Positions 1 through 12,500 of a stretch of DNA of 64,000 nt are shown in pieces (the first letter of the stretch is position 1; the number at the start of each line of letters is the position of its first letter). Position numbers and translations under genes: made by a program. Origin of the DNA: Haemonchus contortus (lineage: Eukaryota; Nematoda; Chromadorea; Rhabditida; Trichostrongylidae). The notes under the pieces were generated by a model. That model was given only the letters and a program-made list of their open reading frames with translations. It had not been told where the DNA came from and did no database searches. Where the stretch lies: assembly GCA_000469685.2 (NCBI GenBank), contig LS997562.1, forward strand, positions 30,541,928-30,605,927, read 5' to 3'.

Positions 1-140
1 CAATTCTGAATGGAAGTCGAGTGCGGGGTCGCATCCTTCTGACGGGAAGGAGAGTTTCTTTTCGTAATATAAGTGAGAGTAGAAGAATGGCGAGGAGGCA
101 GTATTCTGACGTCTCTTTCATTGGGCTGACAGTTGCACGT
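1..140. other. Window edge, no gene recognised
   Basis: Nothing here matches a family I know. A short open frame runs through it into the adjacent hairpin but has no supporting features. Confidence 0.3.
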
Positions 141-232
141 GTGCGCTCCATGGCCAGCTGCGAAGGCGCTTTTGTATGGTGTTTACGCCAAAACCATACA
201 AAAGAGCCTTCGCAGCTGGCCATAGAGTGCAC
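141..232. repeat. Near-perfect 39-bp foldback hairpin
   Basis: Two 39-nt arms (141-179 and 194-232) are reverse complements with three differences, one of which would be a G-U pair in RNA, and enclose a 14-nt loop (180-193). The total of 92 nt is in the size range of nematode pre-miRNAs, but the very high pairing also fits a tiny foldback MITE or an siRNA source. No terminal repeat or target duplication was recognised. Confidence 0.75.
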
Positions 233-807
233 AAAGTGTGTGTGCGTGTGTTCTAGAAGTTGAAATCAAGTCAGCTTCACTGAAAATGATTCATAGCCTT
301 AATCGATGAATTCAATGAGTGAATCATATAAAATCGTGTCTTATCCGCGAAACTTGCCTTTCGATAGACGGCTGTGAAGGGCTTACCACCTAAGAGATTC
401 AACTATGCACGGGCTCTGAATGTGACCTGGATAAACCAATTACTTTTGCAGTACTGTTCAAGAACATTCTTGGAGAATGTTCACAAATATAGCAGTTCAA
501 ACTGATAATTGAGTTATACAACAAAATTGTTAGCGCTCAAAGTCTGCACTATTTTTTCAATAAAAGCTTCAATTTTATCACGGGTACTTATCAAAGTGGC
601 TCCTTATTTCGATTTCACGTTCGTTCCCTCACTTTCCTATATCAAGGAAACGAAATTAGGATTAGCAGGCTCTATTAATTGTCGACAGAATCGACTGCAG
701 TCACTACACCACTTTCATCCCATTCGTTTTCACTTTACTTTTTCCTCTCCAATTGCCTATCAATAGCCAAATTATCCCACCCGCTGCTCGAAGAGCTACA
801 ACTATAG
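233..807. other. Intergenic or intronic, no exon identified
   Basis: This lies directly upstream of the Ig-domain exon, so earlier exons of that gene may sit here or outside the window. I could not find one with matching phase and recognisable sequence. Confidence 0.3.
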
Positions 808-1164
808 GTTTTGCCAGAAGGGGAATCGTTTCTGATTGTTCCTCGAGAAACTTCTGCTGTTTTTCGATTCATGCTTTGTTGCTATCGAAAAATTGTCAAA
901 ATATGGTTTCAGGACGACAAGCCTGTAAAGTTCTCGGATCGGATAAAAAGCGTCACGAAGAAGGACGACAAGGTAACGGTCATGAAGTTCACGAGTATTA
1001 CACATAAGAAAGCACTAAAAACATGATACTCTCAGGAAAAGGATGGGTACCAATTCTTATTGGAAATCCATGGACCACAAAAAGAAGACCAAGCTAAGTA
1101 CAAATGTGTTGTGAAGAACGCCGAAGGACAGAACCAACAGTCACTCAACCTTGTCTTTGACTGA
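808..1164 (+). CDS. Ig I-set domain, 3' end of a muscle-type Ig protein gene (partial)
   Basis: Two exons, 808-972 and 1036-1164, are joined in phase 0 across a 63-bp intron (GTAACG..CTCTCAG). They encode one I-set Ig domain followed directly by TGA. Visible Ig marks are an EGES-type opening, a CC pair on strand B, the core Trp in KIWFQDDKP, and the EDQAKYKC motif of strand F. The reading frame upstream of 808 is closed by the TAG of the acceptor, so the domain starts at a splice site and earlier exons are missing from this annotation. The sequence style is that of nematode muscle giants and their relatives (twitchin, UNC-89, DIM-1); the stop right after the domain favours a C-terminal Ig such as DIM-1. 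It could also be a duplicated orphan fragment. Confidence 0.6.
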
Positions 1165-1923
1165 TAGCCATATGTCTGCTTGTGCTAGTTTATCCATTAG
1201 GGCATATTAATTTCCTATTCTGTAGTGTGCTTCGTACAGCCAGAGCTTTGAGACTTCTTACCAATCCCGATAATTTTTAGTTTGCAATTTTAAAGTTTTA
1301 TAATTTTGTAAGTTTATTCCACCTGCTGTGTTGAATCATAAACGTCTGCCTTACTTTTGATTAAAATAGCTGTCGCGCTTATATCGGAATTATGCATTGA
1401 TTAAGCGATGTTTCTTCTTGAAAAGAGCTGTTGTTTACTGATGGTTTGCAATGAACTCTGTCTGATCCTTCAAAATCTTAAGATGATGTTCCCTTTTTTG
1501 TAAAGATTTCCTGTACAGTAATACAAACCATTAGACCGAGCTTTATGAGAAGGTACCAATGCTAGTAATGACCCTTCTGATAAAACTTTGATTTGTTTCT
1601 ATCATAACAGCAGCTCTTGACTGGCATCACAGCAAAGCAGCCAGCTCTGGCTATGTTCATACGGAGTTTGGCCTGCAATACTAACAGAGCGGGGCTACCA
1701 CACACTAGCAATCTCTTAATACCATTGTCATTTGGAACTCGACCACGTGCGAATTAGAGAGAAGCGGATAAGTCATGAGAGAGGGGCTCCTAATGCGAAG
1801 TTTCTTTGGCCTTTATCCAGTCGCCTGTAGGAATACACTATGAGATTGAAGACTAGAAAACTTGATCTTTAAACCAATCTGAGTGAATATAATTAATATA
1901 GCTTGATTTCCAATTTGATTCAA
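1165..1923. other. Intergenic, no gene seen
   Basis: AT-rich sequence after the Ig-gene stop. It probably includes the 3' UTR of that gene. No further structure recognised. Confidence 0.4.
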
Positions 1924-2003
1924 CTCTAGCAGCAACTTCCCTTCGAGATTATCCCACTGAATTTATACAATGGCATAATCTCGAAGGAAAGTTACTGCTA
2001 GAG
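1924..2003. ncRNA. Candidate small-RNA precursor hairpin (29-bp stem)
   Basis: Arms 1924-1952 and 1975-2003 are reverse complements with two mismatches and a 22-nt loop, 80 nt in all. The size, the two internal mismatches and the intergenic position are compatible with a nematode pre-miRNA, but I do not recognise a known miRNA seed and a small foldback element is equally possible. Confidence 0.3.
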
Positions 2004-3687
2004 TGTCTTAATTGTGAACCTTAAAGGTACAGTTAACGATAACAATGGTCTCTGAGATTTCCCTAAAGACGAGTTCGAGGCCCCCTCATATACCATATTT
2101 GGCGCCATCAGATCAAAAACGGCCTAGTTAAGGCGTTATGAATGCTCAAAGTCTGTATCGCGCGTATCCTCGGACGAGTATCGCCGGCATTGGAAAGGCT
2201 GCACCATTCACAAGGAACCTATGTAGGAGGCTCAAGCAACCTGTCATGACCCATAGCGACATTGAAAGGCAGTTCCGTACAGCTCTGGTTTGATTTATTC
2301 AGCTCTTTGCGCAATTGCAACAACTGAAATCTCGCCCGAATATCTAATCCATGTCATTTCCGTCATGGTAATCTCGTCCAACCTTTACTTTCCCTACTTT
2401 TGAGGGGCCTCGGCGAAGTTGTCGTTTTTTCACTAACGATCAACTACTCCCAGCCAATACTTCCACATTTTGGATAAAAAGGCGTACCTCAATATTATTG
2501 TGAACTGTGCCTTCAAATAGACAGCGCCGTAAAGTGTATTAATAGCGGTGACAGCAAAAAATAGGAAAATAATGACTCAGCGGTAGGCTAAGGCTTCTTT
2601 TAAATGGGTAATTCAAACAACTCATTCCCACGCAGACTATGTATCGCAAATCAGTTGGGTTCCGCATTCTAACGTGTGCGTCACAGCGAAGAACGCCCTA
2701 CAGCAGAACCCATAGCCCTCAACATTCCAGCTATAAGCTGAGTGTTATGAGTTCATGCAAAAAAAAATCGAGTATGCCTTACTCACCGCGCATAAGTTTC
2801 CTTCGTTTCTGTTGCCACGTTTCCAACCTCTGCCCATGTCTATCCAGTGCCTGGGCTTTTCTGAAGCCCAAGTGAATATTTTGCCTGGGATACTGCCCGT
2901 TCCAACAACTTCCGTCCCCTGAGAGGGATTCCCCTCAGCTCATATGCTCTCTGCTGATCTTGCTCCACCCATCCCAAACTTAAGCCGACCGTTTATCGGG
3001 AAAAATGAATAGCAGCCCGACATTCAAAAGCGAGTTCTCTACCGATATTGAGGAATGATGTAGATTTTATGGGTAAGAAGTGACTATTATGACTTCTTGT
3101 TCGGGCAGCCTTGTGAAGTTTTGATCATGGCCCCTCCCTCCTCAGTGCAGGCTCCATCAGCCCGATTGGACCACATCCTTCTATAATCTCCATGCATTTT
3201 TCCGAGTTCTAGAACGTTTTTGAAGAATTGTGTATTTTTGGTCTTAGTCTCTTCACCACAATGCGGGAAGGACCATTTAGCGACTTCACCATATCTGAAC
3301 TATAGAATTCAACCACTTTTTTCCGCGTTTAGAGCATTCCAAATAAGTTATACATATTTTTAAAAAGCATCTTTCAATTGGATGCACGCCCTTCGTTGAA
3401 TCGAGTTAAGAAAATGTGGAAGGAATTGCCTACTGCAGAACGATTCGTCAACCGCGAGATAGTCTCATTCGTTTCACTTGTTGACGCATCTCACACTTTG
3501 CTCATTTTTCCCTGACGTCAGGCTGCTACGAGAACAAATTAAAGTTTTGTCTATGGCATCACCCACTCGTGTGCATGTCTCTCCTCCCGGGGCCAGAGCT
3601 CCGCCAAGCTCACATGTGCTCCGTTGAATTTACCCTTTGCCCAACCCATCACAAACTGATGCCAAGAACTGATGACCTCTGCAGATG
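2004..3687. other. Intergenic, no gene seen
   Basis: No exon, RNA gene or mobile-element domain was recognised on either strand. Confidence 0.35.
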
Positions 3688-3905
<218 letters not shown>

Positions 3906-4740
3906 TTTTTATGCCTGTTGTACGAGTCTGTAAATCTGTAGGTCGAAGAGTGACCGGAATCCGGAGAACAATAGTGGTAGGAAACTCAGCTGTCTGGAAA
4001 GGAAGTGTCTGAGAAGTGAGATCTTATCAGCTGAGTAGGGTCTAGTCGATAGTGCGAGTGTTGATTAGGGAAGCCACACTGCCTTTCATTGTGCAACATT
4101 GCTTAACCCCGTGCGTGGGAATGTCAGCTCACTATTCATGACTCATTTCATTACGAATATTTAAGGCCTTTAAGGCTTTTCGAGGAGTACAGTCGACACC
4201 GTCTCGCCCGACCATCAAGCTCGCCGTCCACTGCTACTGCACTTCCTGTTTGCCCCACGACCTCCAACATCTAGCGCCTTGACTACTCACTCGCTGATCT
4301 CCATACCACTGCATACACTGATAAATGATATATTCATTGATATATTCATACAAGAGAAGAGCAGCAATATGAGACGTCAGCAGTGCGTGATATCCCGCAC
4401 CAGATTACTGTGTTTTCCTGTCACGAAATTCGGTATTACTTGAAGAAAATTTTCCAAGTGGTTGGGTCAACTTCAGGAATGGTTTGGTGGAGTATCAAGG
4501 TAATATTATACTGAGGACGTGCCACCAAGGTTTATTACGACGTTAGGACAAAGATCGACCATAATAATACACTCACGGGGTTTATAAAGACAATATGTGG
4601 GCGGTCCTCAGATACCGCATCGCCGCTGGACCTTAGGGGAGCTGTGGCGGTACTCAAGCTCGGAGAATGAGTAAGCTCGCGGGGCGTACTTCATTGCTGC
4701 TTCTGTGGAGAAACTGTTAATTGAGACTAATTTATCTATA
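3906..4740. other. Intergenic, no gene seen
   Basis: Flanks the LTR element. It includes a short TGATATATTCAT duplication near 4330. No coding exon recognised. Confidence 0.35.
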
Positions 4741-5054
4741 AATAGCCCAAAATTAATTATAAGTGCAGCTCAACCAAACAGGAGCCTTCAATGAAATGGA
4801 AAAATACAAAGAGTACAGACAAAGGAATAACCAGGCAGCGATGCACACGGAAGGGGATCATTCAGATGGAATATGGTAGCCGAAGAATGGGCTCCGCTCC
4901 CATGGCGGGAGTGGGACCGTAGATGCCGCCCGTTCACAGTGTACCTCGTCGACTCCTCGCTGTCGTCCTCTTGCTGAGCGCTCCGCCCTGAAATCCCTTA
5001 GTGGGTCATCTGAAAGCATCATCTGATCGCCGCGTTAATACAGCGCGGCTTACA
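4741..5054 (-). repeat. 3' LTR of the retrotransposon
   Basis: Direct repeat partner of 7861-8173 with clear but incomplete identity, best in the stretch containing GGCGGGAGTGGGACCGTAGA. The left boundary is approximate because similarity fades near 4741. Confidence 0.75.
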
Positions 5055-5068
5055 CCTCCCCTTTACCT
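5055..5068 (-). other. Polypurine tract beside the 3' LTR
   Basis: The minus strand reads AGGTAAAGGGGAGG immediately before the TG start of the 3' LTR, the usual site where second-strand synthesis is primed. It fixes the orientation of the element as minus. Confidence 0.6.
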
Positions 5069-5413
5069 AAGTCCGACCCGGGTTTTTAGGAAAGGTACTA
5101 ATACATTAGCAGAAGATTCTCACCAAGAGGAACTTGTGCCGGTGTAACGACTGCGTTGGTGGAGTCCGCCCAGTGCAACGGTGATCCATATCGGCAATTG
5201 GCGGAGGGAGGCGGCCTGGCCTAAGATGAACTGGCCATGTCGGCACCGAGTTACGGCGACGTTCAGGCGTCGATAGTCGTTTATAAGTTCGCCATCAAGA
5301 TAATGAGAAACTTTGTTTTTGTAGTCGATAGAATTACCGCTTCCTTCTCGCGTCTTTGCACTGAGTCGACCGTGGTGAGTTCAAAACCAAGATCATCCAT
5401 CTCTTCTTTCACG

Positions 5414-5896
5414 TCACGATACTGTTCCCTGTGAGAAGCTATGACGCATATGCTTTGTGGGGGAGCCCCTACCCCGACCAGCCGGCCTATGATGGTCTAT
5501 GACGGCTGAAGCCCACTTGATGATTCGTGAATTGGAAGTTGCCCAAAAGTCGTCTGCTTGGGTCATACTACCGTGCTCACCCTTGTGGTGCTCGATCATG
5601 AGTTTGCAGGATTCTAGCGGCACGGCGGCATGAGTTTCAGTCAGATTCTGGCAGCGCGCTCTAAATAAATTAACTGAGAATATGACCGACTGGACGACGA
5701 GCTTGCACAGGTGTGCCACAGTGTAGTAACCCTGAGGGTTAGGGCGGTAAATATGAACAGAAAATGGTCTGAGGGTTTCTTTAACCGGCAGTATAATCCA
5801 CGAGCAATTATACGAAGCGAGGATTCGAGCGAGGGCATCTGCTGGATCGTATGGACACAACCATGCCGCTGTCGGAATCAACTCATACCATTGCAC
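5414..5896 (-). pseudogene. Envelope-like fragment of the LTR retrotransposon (tentative)
   Basis: A 160-codon open frame downstream of gag. Its C-terminal half has a spaced Cys/His pattern around SCKLMIEHHKGEHGS and a following FWATSN motif that remind me of the glycoprotein-like third ORF found in some nematode LTR elements. The first half is less convincing and may be a frame fusion. The assignment rests on position (between gag and the 3' LTR) and a weak family resemblance. It is truncated, and I cannot exclude an uncharacterised retroelement protein. Confidence 0.3.
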
Positions 5897-5999
5897 AAAC
5901 GAGCATGGAAATGGTTGGAGAAGCAGAAGCCAACGAGAAGCTTAACTAGAGGCATGGGAATGGTAGGTGAGCGGAAAGCAGAAGTGCCAAAAGCTGAGT

Positions 6000-7328
6000 T
6001 TGCTAGTTCTTCGTTGCGTTTCACTAAAGCGTTAACTCTAGCGTCAGACCTCTCGAGTGCTGACTTATTCTCCTCAGGGAAGTCGAAAGGGCGCGAATCT
6101 GATCGCGAGCCTGCGAGAGTTCCCTGTCTCTCTCATAGCGAGAGGGTGAGAAGTATTCACGGGATGACGCCTGAGAGTAGTTACGGCCGCTTGACAAACT
6201 GCGCCGAGTTGGCTTATCTGTTTTTCGACGTGGAAGCCTGGGTGAGGGGCCTGACGAGAAAAGTGCCCAATGCCTCCGCAATTGAAGCAAGTATTATCTG
6301 TTACCCTCCGTCCCGCACGAAGGGACTGCCGATTCCTCGACTGTTGGGGGAATTGAGCTCGCCCCCGGGTGACAATGTTCGTTGGTGTTTCGTTGTCTTG
6401 GTGCCTAAAGCTTCGTTCCGGCGCCGCCGTAGCCTTTACTTCTATCGTTTGGCCCGGTTGAGAGGGTTTATAAGACAATCGGCGGTGGCTTCAGCCAGGA
6501 GCTGCCCCATCATTTGTGCTTTTGAGACGGTCTGCTCGAAAGTTGCTGGGTTATCGAGTTTTACATAATAACGGATATCAGGCCGCAGCCTTGCTACAAA
6601 CTCCTCGAGGACCATATCTTTTGACTAGCAGGGTCTTGCCCGAGGTGGCTGCTCGCACCAATAGCGAAAGTCTATCAGCGAAAGTAGACGCCGACTCACC
6701 AATCTGCTGCTGACAAGAGGAAAGAGCCTAGCGAGCCATATAACAATGTTGGGGTCCCTTAAAGGACTTCTTCAGGTGCGAAACCACCGTGGAGTAATCC
6801 TCGTGTTCTTCATACGATAACTCTTCCACTTTCTCTCGAGCTACCCCGTCCAAAAACCCCGTTAGAAAGGCTATATGTTGGGATGTCCACGTAGTGGACC
6901 TCAACCTCATTACATCCTCGAGGCGTCTGAGCCACAATGAGAATTGGAGGGAGTCCTCCCCACAACCCGAGAAGGGAATAATTTGCGGTAAGGACCATCC
7001 TGGCTCACCGTTGTGACCAGAGGCAGATACGTTCCGCTACGGCCGCGAAAGAACTGTTCAAGTCCGAGAGTAGGCTTGATTTGCCCTCGTTGATGGTCTG
7101 TGTCAGCTTCGTCGCCCCGGCACTGGCTTCGTCGCGGACTTCAGCTATAGCAAGGACCGTCGCATCTCGCAGCGTCTTCGCATCCCTACCTCTAACCGCG
7201 GGGCGGTCGTCGTCCAAATTGGTGGATGCTGTCTCGGAGTCTGACTTTGGTGTCAGGGCTACTACCGCCCTAGATTCCTTAGAATGAGAGTGGGTCATAG
7301 GTGAATCCATGACCCAGTAAGCAAGCAC
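6000..7328 (-). pseudogene. Degenerate retrotransposon gag with CCHC zinc knuckle
   Basis: Read on the minus strand, successive frames give a polar N-terminal segment (7328-7005), a classic gag core with WLRRLEDV, an AREKVEEL motif and HLKKSF (about 6940-6728), a continuation rich in gag-like helices (about 6700-6480), and a zinc knuckle CFNCGGIGHFSRQ near 6275. The last knuckle cysteine is replaced by alanine (QAP where QCP is expected), so zinc binding is probably lost. At least two frame changes and in-frame stops separate the pieces. The core motif style is that of Ty3/gypsy or BEL-type gag in nematodes. No protease follows. Confidence 0.7.
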
Positions 7329-7860
7329 ACAAGTTCACGTAAGAGAACAAGACTTGGATGATCAATGCCAAGTGAAAGATGTTAATTTAAAGGCTAGGGT
7401 CTCGCTTGAAGGCGTAGGAGTGGGCAGGGCCAACCAATAGGAAAACGATAGCGTGATCCCAGAGTGAGTTCTTTCCCAGAGTTTAACCAGGATGGGTGAG
7501 AGAAGACTGGGTTAATAACCTTTTGAAACAATCAAGACAAAGGTGGTTCAGAATCTTTATTAAGAGAGAGCGAGATGAGAGCGTGGGCGGGTTGACCGTT
7601 CCCAACGCTTGACAAAAAGCAAGTGTAAGTGTGCAAGGTACCAGTAACAGAACAGCAAGCACGAGCCTAATCCCCGCACTCCGCCCCCGAAGCTACTCGA
7701 GAGGGGGTCGTCGTCGACGACGGAGTTCATCAAAGTGTTTCATCCACTTTTCTGATCACAAGCTGATTCATGCTGGCGATAAGGATGTTTAACTTGGGAA
7801 TGAGAAAAAAGAAACAAATACTCTAGAGAAGCTTTTTCCCAGGCTCCCCTATCAGGAGCT

Positions 7861-8173
7861 CAATCCCAAAATAGATTAAAATGCAGCACAACCAAATAAG
7901 AGTCTTCAATGGAATGGAAAATACAAAGAGCAGAGACAAAGGATTAACTAGGCAGAGATAGACACAGAAGGAGATCATTCCAATGGAATAAGGTAGTCGT
8001 AGCCAGGGCTTCTCCCCATGGCGGGAGTGGGACCGTAGATGCCGTTCGTGGGCAGCGTTCCTCGTCGTCTCCTCACTGCCGTCCTCTTGCTTAGCGCTCC
8101 GCCCTAAAATTCCTCGGTGAGTCAATTGAAAACATTATTATCTGATCGCCGCGCTAGTACTGCGCGGCTTACA
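7861..8173 (-). repeat. 5' LTR of the retrotransposon
   Basis: Direct repeat partner of 4741-5054, beginning TGTAAGCCGCGCAG on the minus strand at 8173. I did not find a convincing tRNA primer-binding site just inside it. Confidence 0.75.
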
Positions 8174-9560
8174 GATGAACGAGCGGACCGCGCCAACGGC
8201 AGAACTTAAGTTACCTACTTTATTGCACTAGTGATACCGCCAGGTCATGCCTGTGGTCTCATCTTAAGAGATACTCATATCAAGTCAGTGAATCCACAAC
8301 AAATGGGTGCGGCCAGGGGCAAAACCGATATGTAGAACACGTATGGGCTCAGTGAGATACCGCCCAAGGGGTCAGGATATAATCGGATTGAGCGGTGCTT
8401 GAGGCAAAAGCTCTTGCTTGGGCTTCAGCAAAACCTAGACGCCAAGAATAGATGGGCTAAGTTTATGAAAACGTCAACAAACTAGACCAAGGACTCATCT
8501 GCTGTGGGCGGAGCGCCCTCAAAATGGGCAGTACTTTCTGTATGGATTCATACCTTAGTTCCCACAAAAGTTGCGAAGGTCAGACGAAAACTGTTGTAGT
8601 GAACAAAATCTAAGGCGTGCTATGCATGCGGGAACTCATCGGAACTCGGCCTCATATGGGCGGGGCGTGCTCTTCGTGTATTCGGTTAAAAGGGGATAGC
8701 ACATAGCTGTATGTTGATAGTTGACTGTACACCGATACTATTCATGAAGCCAAATAATAAGTACAAACACATGATAGTCAGATGGCAGAATAAGTGGCCT
8801 GACCCTGGACATCTTAGCTTACATTTCACTAGAAGATGATCGCAACATACCATTAGGCATGAGCACCTGCCCTTTCTCTACTCAATCGATCAATAGGGTG
8901 ATCTGGGCGTCATTTTGAACATTAGGAAGGAATTCCTGTAATGAAATCAGTAGAACCCGGTGATATAGCTGAAGTGGGGTGATGTTAACTGCGAGAGACT
9001 ATCGTGTTCATCGGACTTTCACTGTGCATTCCATTATACCAGTTGCAGAGAAAATAACTCGTTTTACGGGTTTTCGGTAGACCCACTTTTAGAGCGTCTC
9101 CCGGAGGAAATGGTACGAATGAACCACAATTCAGCCTTTCACTATCCCAAGCACAAAATATAGGACTGCCTTTAAACCCTCGCTCACACACACAATTGCT
9201 AGGCTGAGCATACCCTCTTATCTTGTTTTCGTAACTTGCTGTAATAATATTACCTAGACAGTTGTAACGGATAACCCACATCGCGCACCCAGCTTACGCG
9301 CTCTACTGTTAGTATAAAGGTGCGCAGAGCAAGTGATGCACCAGGTCCTGCGCGGAAGACCTACGTAGGCAAATGAGAAAAATTGATTACTACAACCATA
9401 TTTATTGTTGTCGTGCTTAATTTGTTTACTTTTTGGTTGTCTTTATTGATTTCAAAGGCATTTTCCATTGAACTTCGCATAACTCTGTTTGAAATAACTA
9501 CTTCTTTGCGTGAGCTGAGTGAGTGGATGACTCGTGCTGCCAGCCTATTTAGATTAGGCC
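8174..9560. other. Intergenic with a short dispersed repeat family
   Basis: Around 8500-8700 there are phrases such as TGGGCGGAGCG and TGGGCAGTACTTTCT that recur, diverged, near 17860-17915 and 34795-34980. This marks an interspersed repeat family typical of strongylid intergenic DNA. No gene recognised up to the fkb-2 leader. Confidence 0.4.
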
Positions 9561-9567
9561 TTTTCAG
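9561..9567 (+). promoter_or_regulatory. Candidate trans-splice (spliced leader) acceptor of the FKBP gene
   Basis: TTTTCAG ends 23 nt before the FKBP start codon with no earlier in-frame coding sequence. This is the arrangement of SL acceptor sites in nematodes. Confidence 0.45.
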
Positions 9568-9590
9568 GGAGCTAGCTTCTAGTTGCTGCA

Positions 9591-12500
9591 ATGGGAGTTG
9601 ACATCGAAACTATCAAGGCCGGAGATGGTATGTTTTGTTAATTAGACTTCGCTGTCGAATGATGTCGGTTTAGATGATGCTGTAGTTTAAGTTTGAAATT
9701 ATCCAAGCAATACTTTTCACTTGATTTGTTAGGTTATACCTTTTAACTGAGCAAATCTTCCCAGTATCTTTATTTTCTCCCCTTTATCCAATCTATATTC
9801 GATCCGCTACTCTTCAGTTGTGATTGCTGTGTCGATATGACTGGGCCACAAATTTCTGTTTTGACTACGGAACTCCGTCAAAAACTACATTTTGCTCGGC
9901 TAACTCGTCGGAAAGAAGAAGGCTTTTATTCCTGGCTTCGCTTATTATCAACACATCCGTAATACACAAAATTTCGGCAATAACAATTCTGTACATGAGT
10001 GCAACACTTCGTGAGCATAATAGATTAACATATAAACGGTAATTCTGTTCATGAGCGAAGTATGCTTAAGGACGCCGCAGAATAACATATGTACACTAGC
10101 AAAATACTTTAGTGAGCACAATAGAATAACATGGATGGACAATGGAATGCGTAGTATGGTAATAGCTGAAGAGATCATCATTATAAATTCGTTCTCACGA
10201 TATTAGGCGAAGTCGATGCCGAGTGAATACGTCGATGCTATAGATGGAGTCAGGTCGTCGATTGTGCGAATGAGCTGATGCTGATTCAAACATGAAAACA
10301 GATAATAACTGATTGTGATATATGTAAAAGGGTACCTGTGGTGAGTTTCAAATTGGAGTAGGGTCCAAATAATTCAGTATGGATGACGATGACTTCCACC
10401 GTCCCACTCTCCTTATATCCTCGCTGCTGACTCCCCTTCTTAGGGCCGCAGTTGCTGCTCCTCCTCGGAAAGAATGTGACGTCAGTCCTTTGTCCCGTAG
10501 GCCCGAACATCGAAGAACGTTCCTTATTCGCTTCCGTAAAGCGTCGGTAGAGGGAGCTCTAGTAGAAGAAGGGGCGAATATGAACTGGTTGCGAGATTTA
10601 TCGGCCAACGATTGGAGGAATTTACTCCAAAGGACTAAACGTCTGCCTTGAAGTTTGAACGCCACAGTCGTTCCCTTCTTACACTGATCTGTTTTAGACT
10701 TCGGTATATGGAGCCACCACAGGCCGTCTTCCTTCGACTCCAAATGCTCCTTACGCACTGCTGCCGCTTCACTGATTCTGAGGAAAGCCGCAAATAATAG
10801 TAAAATAATACAGCAGTCTTCTGTAGCTTTGATTGTGTCGGTGTTTAGGGCCCAATCAATTACTTTATCAATGTCTTCTTCGGAGGCCTTCCTTTTGTGT
10901 ACCACCACAGGAGTTTCCTTTTTAGCTGAATCTATGAGCAGCTTCTGGAGCTCCGCCTCTCCTCCCTCTAACCGACCATAAAAGAAGTTAAGAGCCGCTA
11001 TAGCCATTTGCAGTACTTTCAACTGGTTTTCATTGATCAGGTGCGCGAGGAAAAGATTCCTCAACTTCCCCAGGTGAGATCTATCCACCGACAGCGTAGA
11101 CGCAAAGTCTTCGAAACGTTTCCTCATGGACGAGTAGGCCGCGATCGTTGCCGGGGCTAAGGATTTGTTTGCAGACGTGCCGATAACTTGAGCTAACTCT
11201 TCCATCCCTGCGCTTCTGGCTGTCACTATGGTCTCCGACCAGGCCTTCCATTTCGGACCTGAATAGAAAACGCTCAGAATTCAAATTGCTGACCTAGAGT
11301 CAATATGACTAAGTATCCTGAAGCAACCCTTGGGGCGGGTGGGTGGGCACACAGTGACCAGGAATATGCCGGAATGAGGCTGTTTCGTCAGGTCATCGCC
11401 TCCAAGGGACGCGTGACCTGACACGCCTATTTCGTAACCGTAGGATATGCCCTCGTTAGCCTGCGCAAAACAACGCTTTTGACTACGGAACTCCGTCAAA
11501 AACTACATTTTGCTCGGCTAACTCGTCGGAAATATAAAGCTCGAGGGTTTATGGCGTCTGCGAAAAATCGACTTTGGCAAAAATGAAATCGAAGTTCACC
11601 GAGGGCGAGGAAAACGTGAAGGAAGAGGATCCTTCTTTGATAAGCCTGGATCCTTTAGGTACTACGAAAATATCCTTTATTTCGGGTATCCACCCCGACG
11701 ACGTACGCAATGACGCAAAAAATATATGTGATGGCCACAAAGGAAACCCAATAACGCCTTTGCTTTTCGACTTTCGAGCGGTTAACACAGTATATGAAAC
11801 TAAGTAAGGAGGAGGAACCCACCAGCAACGACACCGGGTCCACAATTCTGTCGCGGAATCACTGAATGCATCGACTGCTGAGCACCCTTCGCTGAACCAT
11901 CTGGAAACAAACGTTTCACATTTTCTATTTTCCGCGTCCGCAAACATGTCAGCCTCGAACGGGCCCCAATTTTCGAACAGTTTATCGTATACGGAGTCTA
12001 TGATAGACCATCCATCCAAATCTACAAATCTAGATATTCCGTCTGCTTCCATATTCAATTCTCTAGGAATCCAAAACACCTCTAAGCGAAGGGCGAGTTG
12101 TTCCGCTACCAGCCAGATCTGACTTGCTAGGTTCTGAAGGTCTCTCTTTGTACTTTCTTTGTAGAAAACTGTCTGAGCTCCCTGGCTATCGGTCTGAACT
12201 TGAACTTTCTCGCCCGCTATCATCGAGCCAAACGCGTTTATAGCATGTAATATCCCGTAAAGCTCGCGAGCGGTACTAGATGCCTTACTCAAATGGGGCG
12301 GTAAAGCGCTAAAGCTAGTTTCGTTCCGCCTATATGAGGAATGAAAAACTGCTCCCACCCCAGACTCCGAGGCATCTGTGGAGATTATATAGAAGTGGTC
12401 GAAGGGCTGGTGCGAAAACTGCAAAGCGGTTTTGCTCTGTGAAAGGAAATTCAACCAATTTCGGATTTCCTCACTTTCCTCCGCGCTAAGTGGCCATCTG

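Larger units (their letters stand above)
4741..8173 (-). mobile_element. Degenerate LTR retrotransposon with gag and env-like remnant, polymerase missing
   Basis: Two direct repeats of about 313 bp (4741-5054 and 7861-8173) bound a 3.4 kb element. On the minus strand the LTR begins TGTAAGCCGCG, and a purine-rich tract lies just before the 3' LTR, as expected for an LTR retroelement read from right to left. Inside, gag sequence occupies roughly 7328-6000 and an envelope-like fragment 5896-5414. The space between them is far too small for protease, reverse transcriptase, RNase H and integrase, none of which I could find. Gag is broken by stops and frameshifts and the LTRs have diverged visibly, so the copy is old and could move only with help in trans. 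The exact outer edges and target duplication are not resolved. Confidence 0.75.

Noticed and set aside
10379..10651. Plus-strand frame over the recombinase gene
   Set aside because: Antisense shadow of the YR ORF with no protein character.
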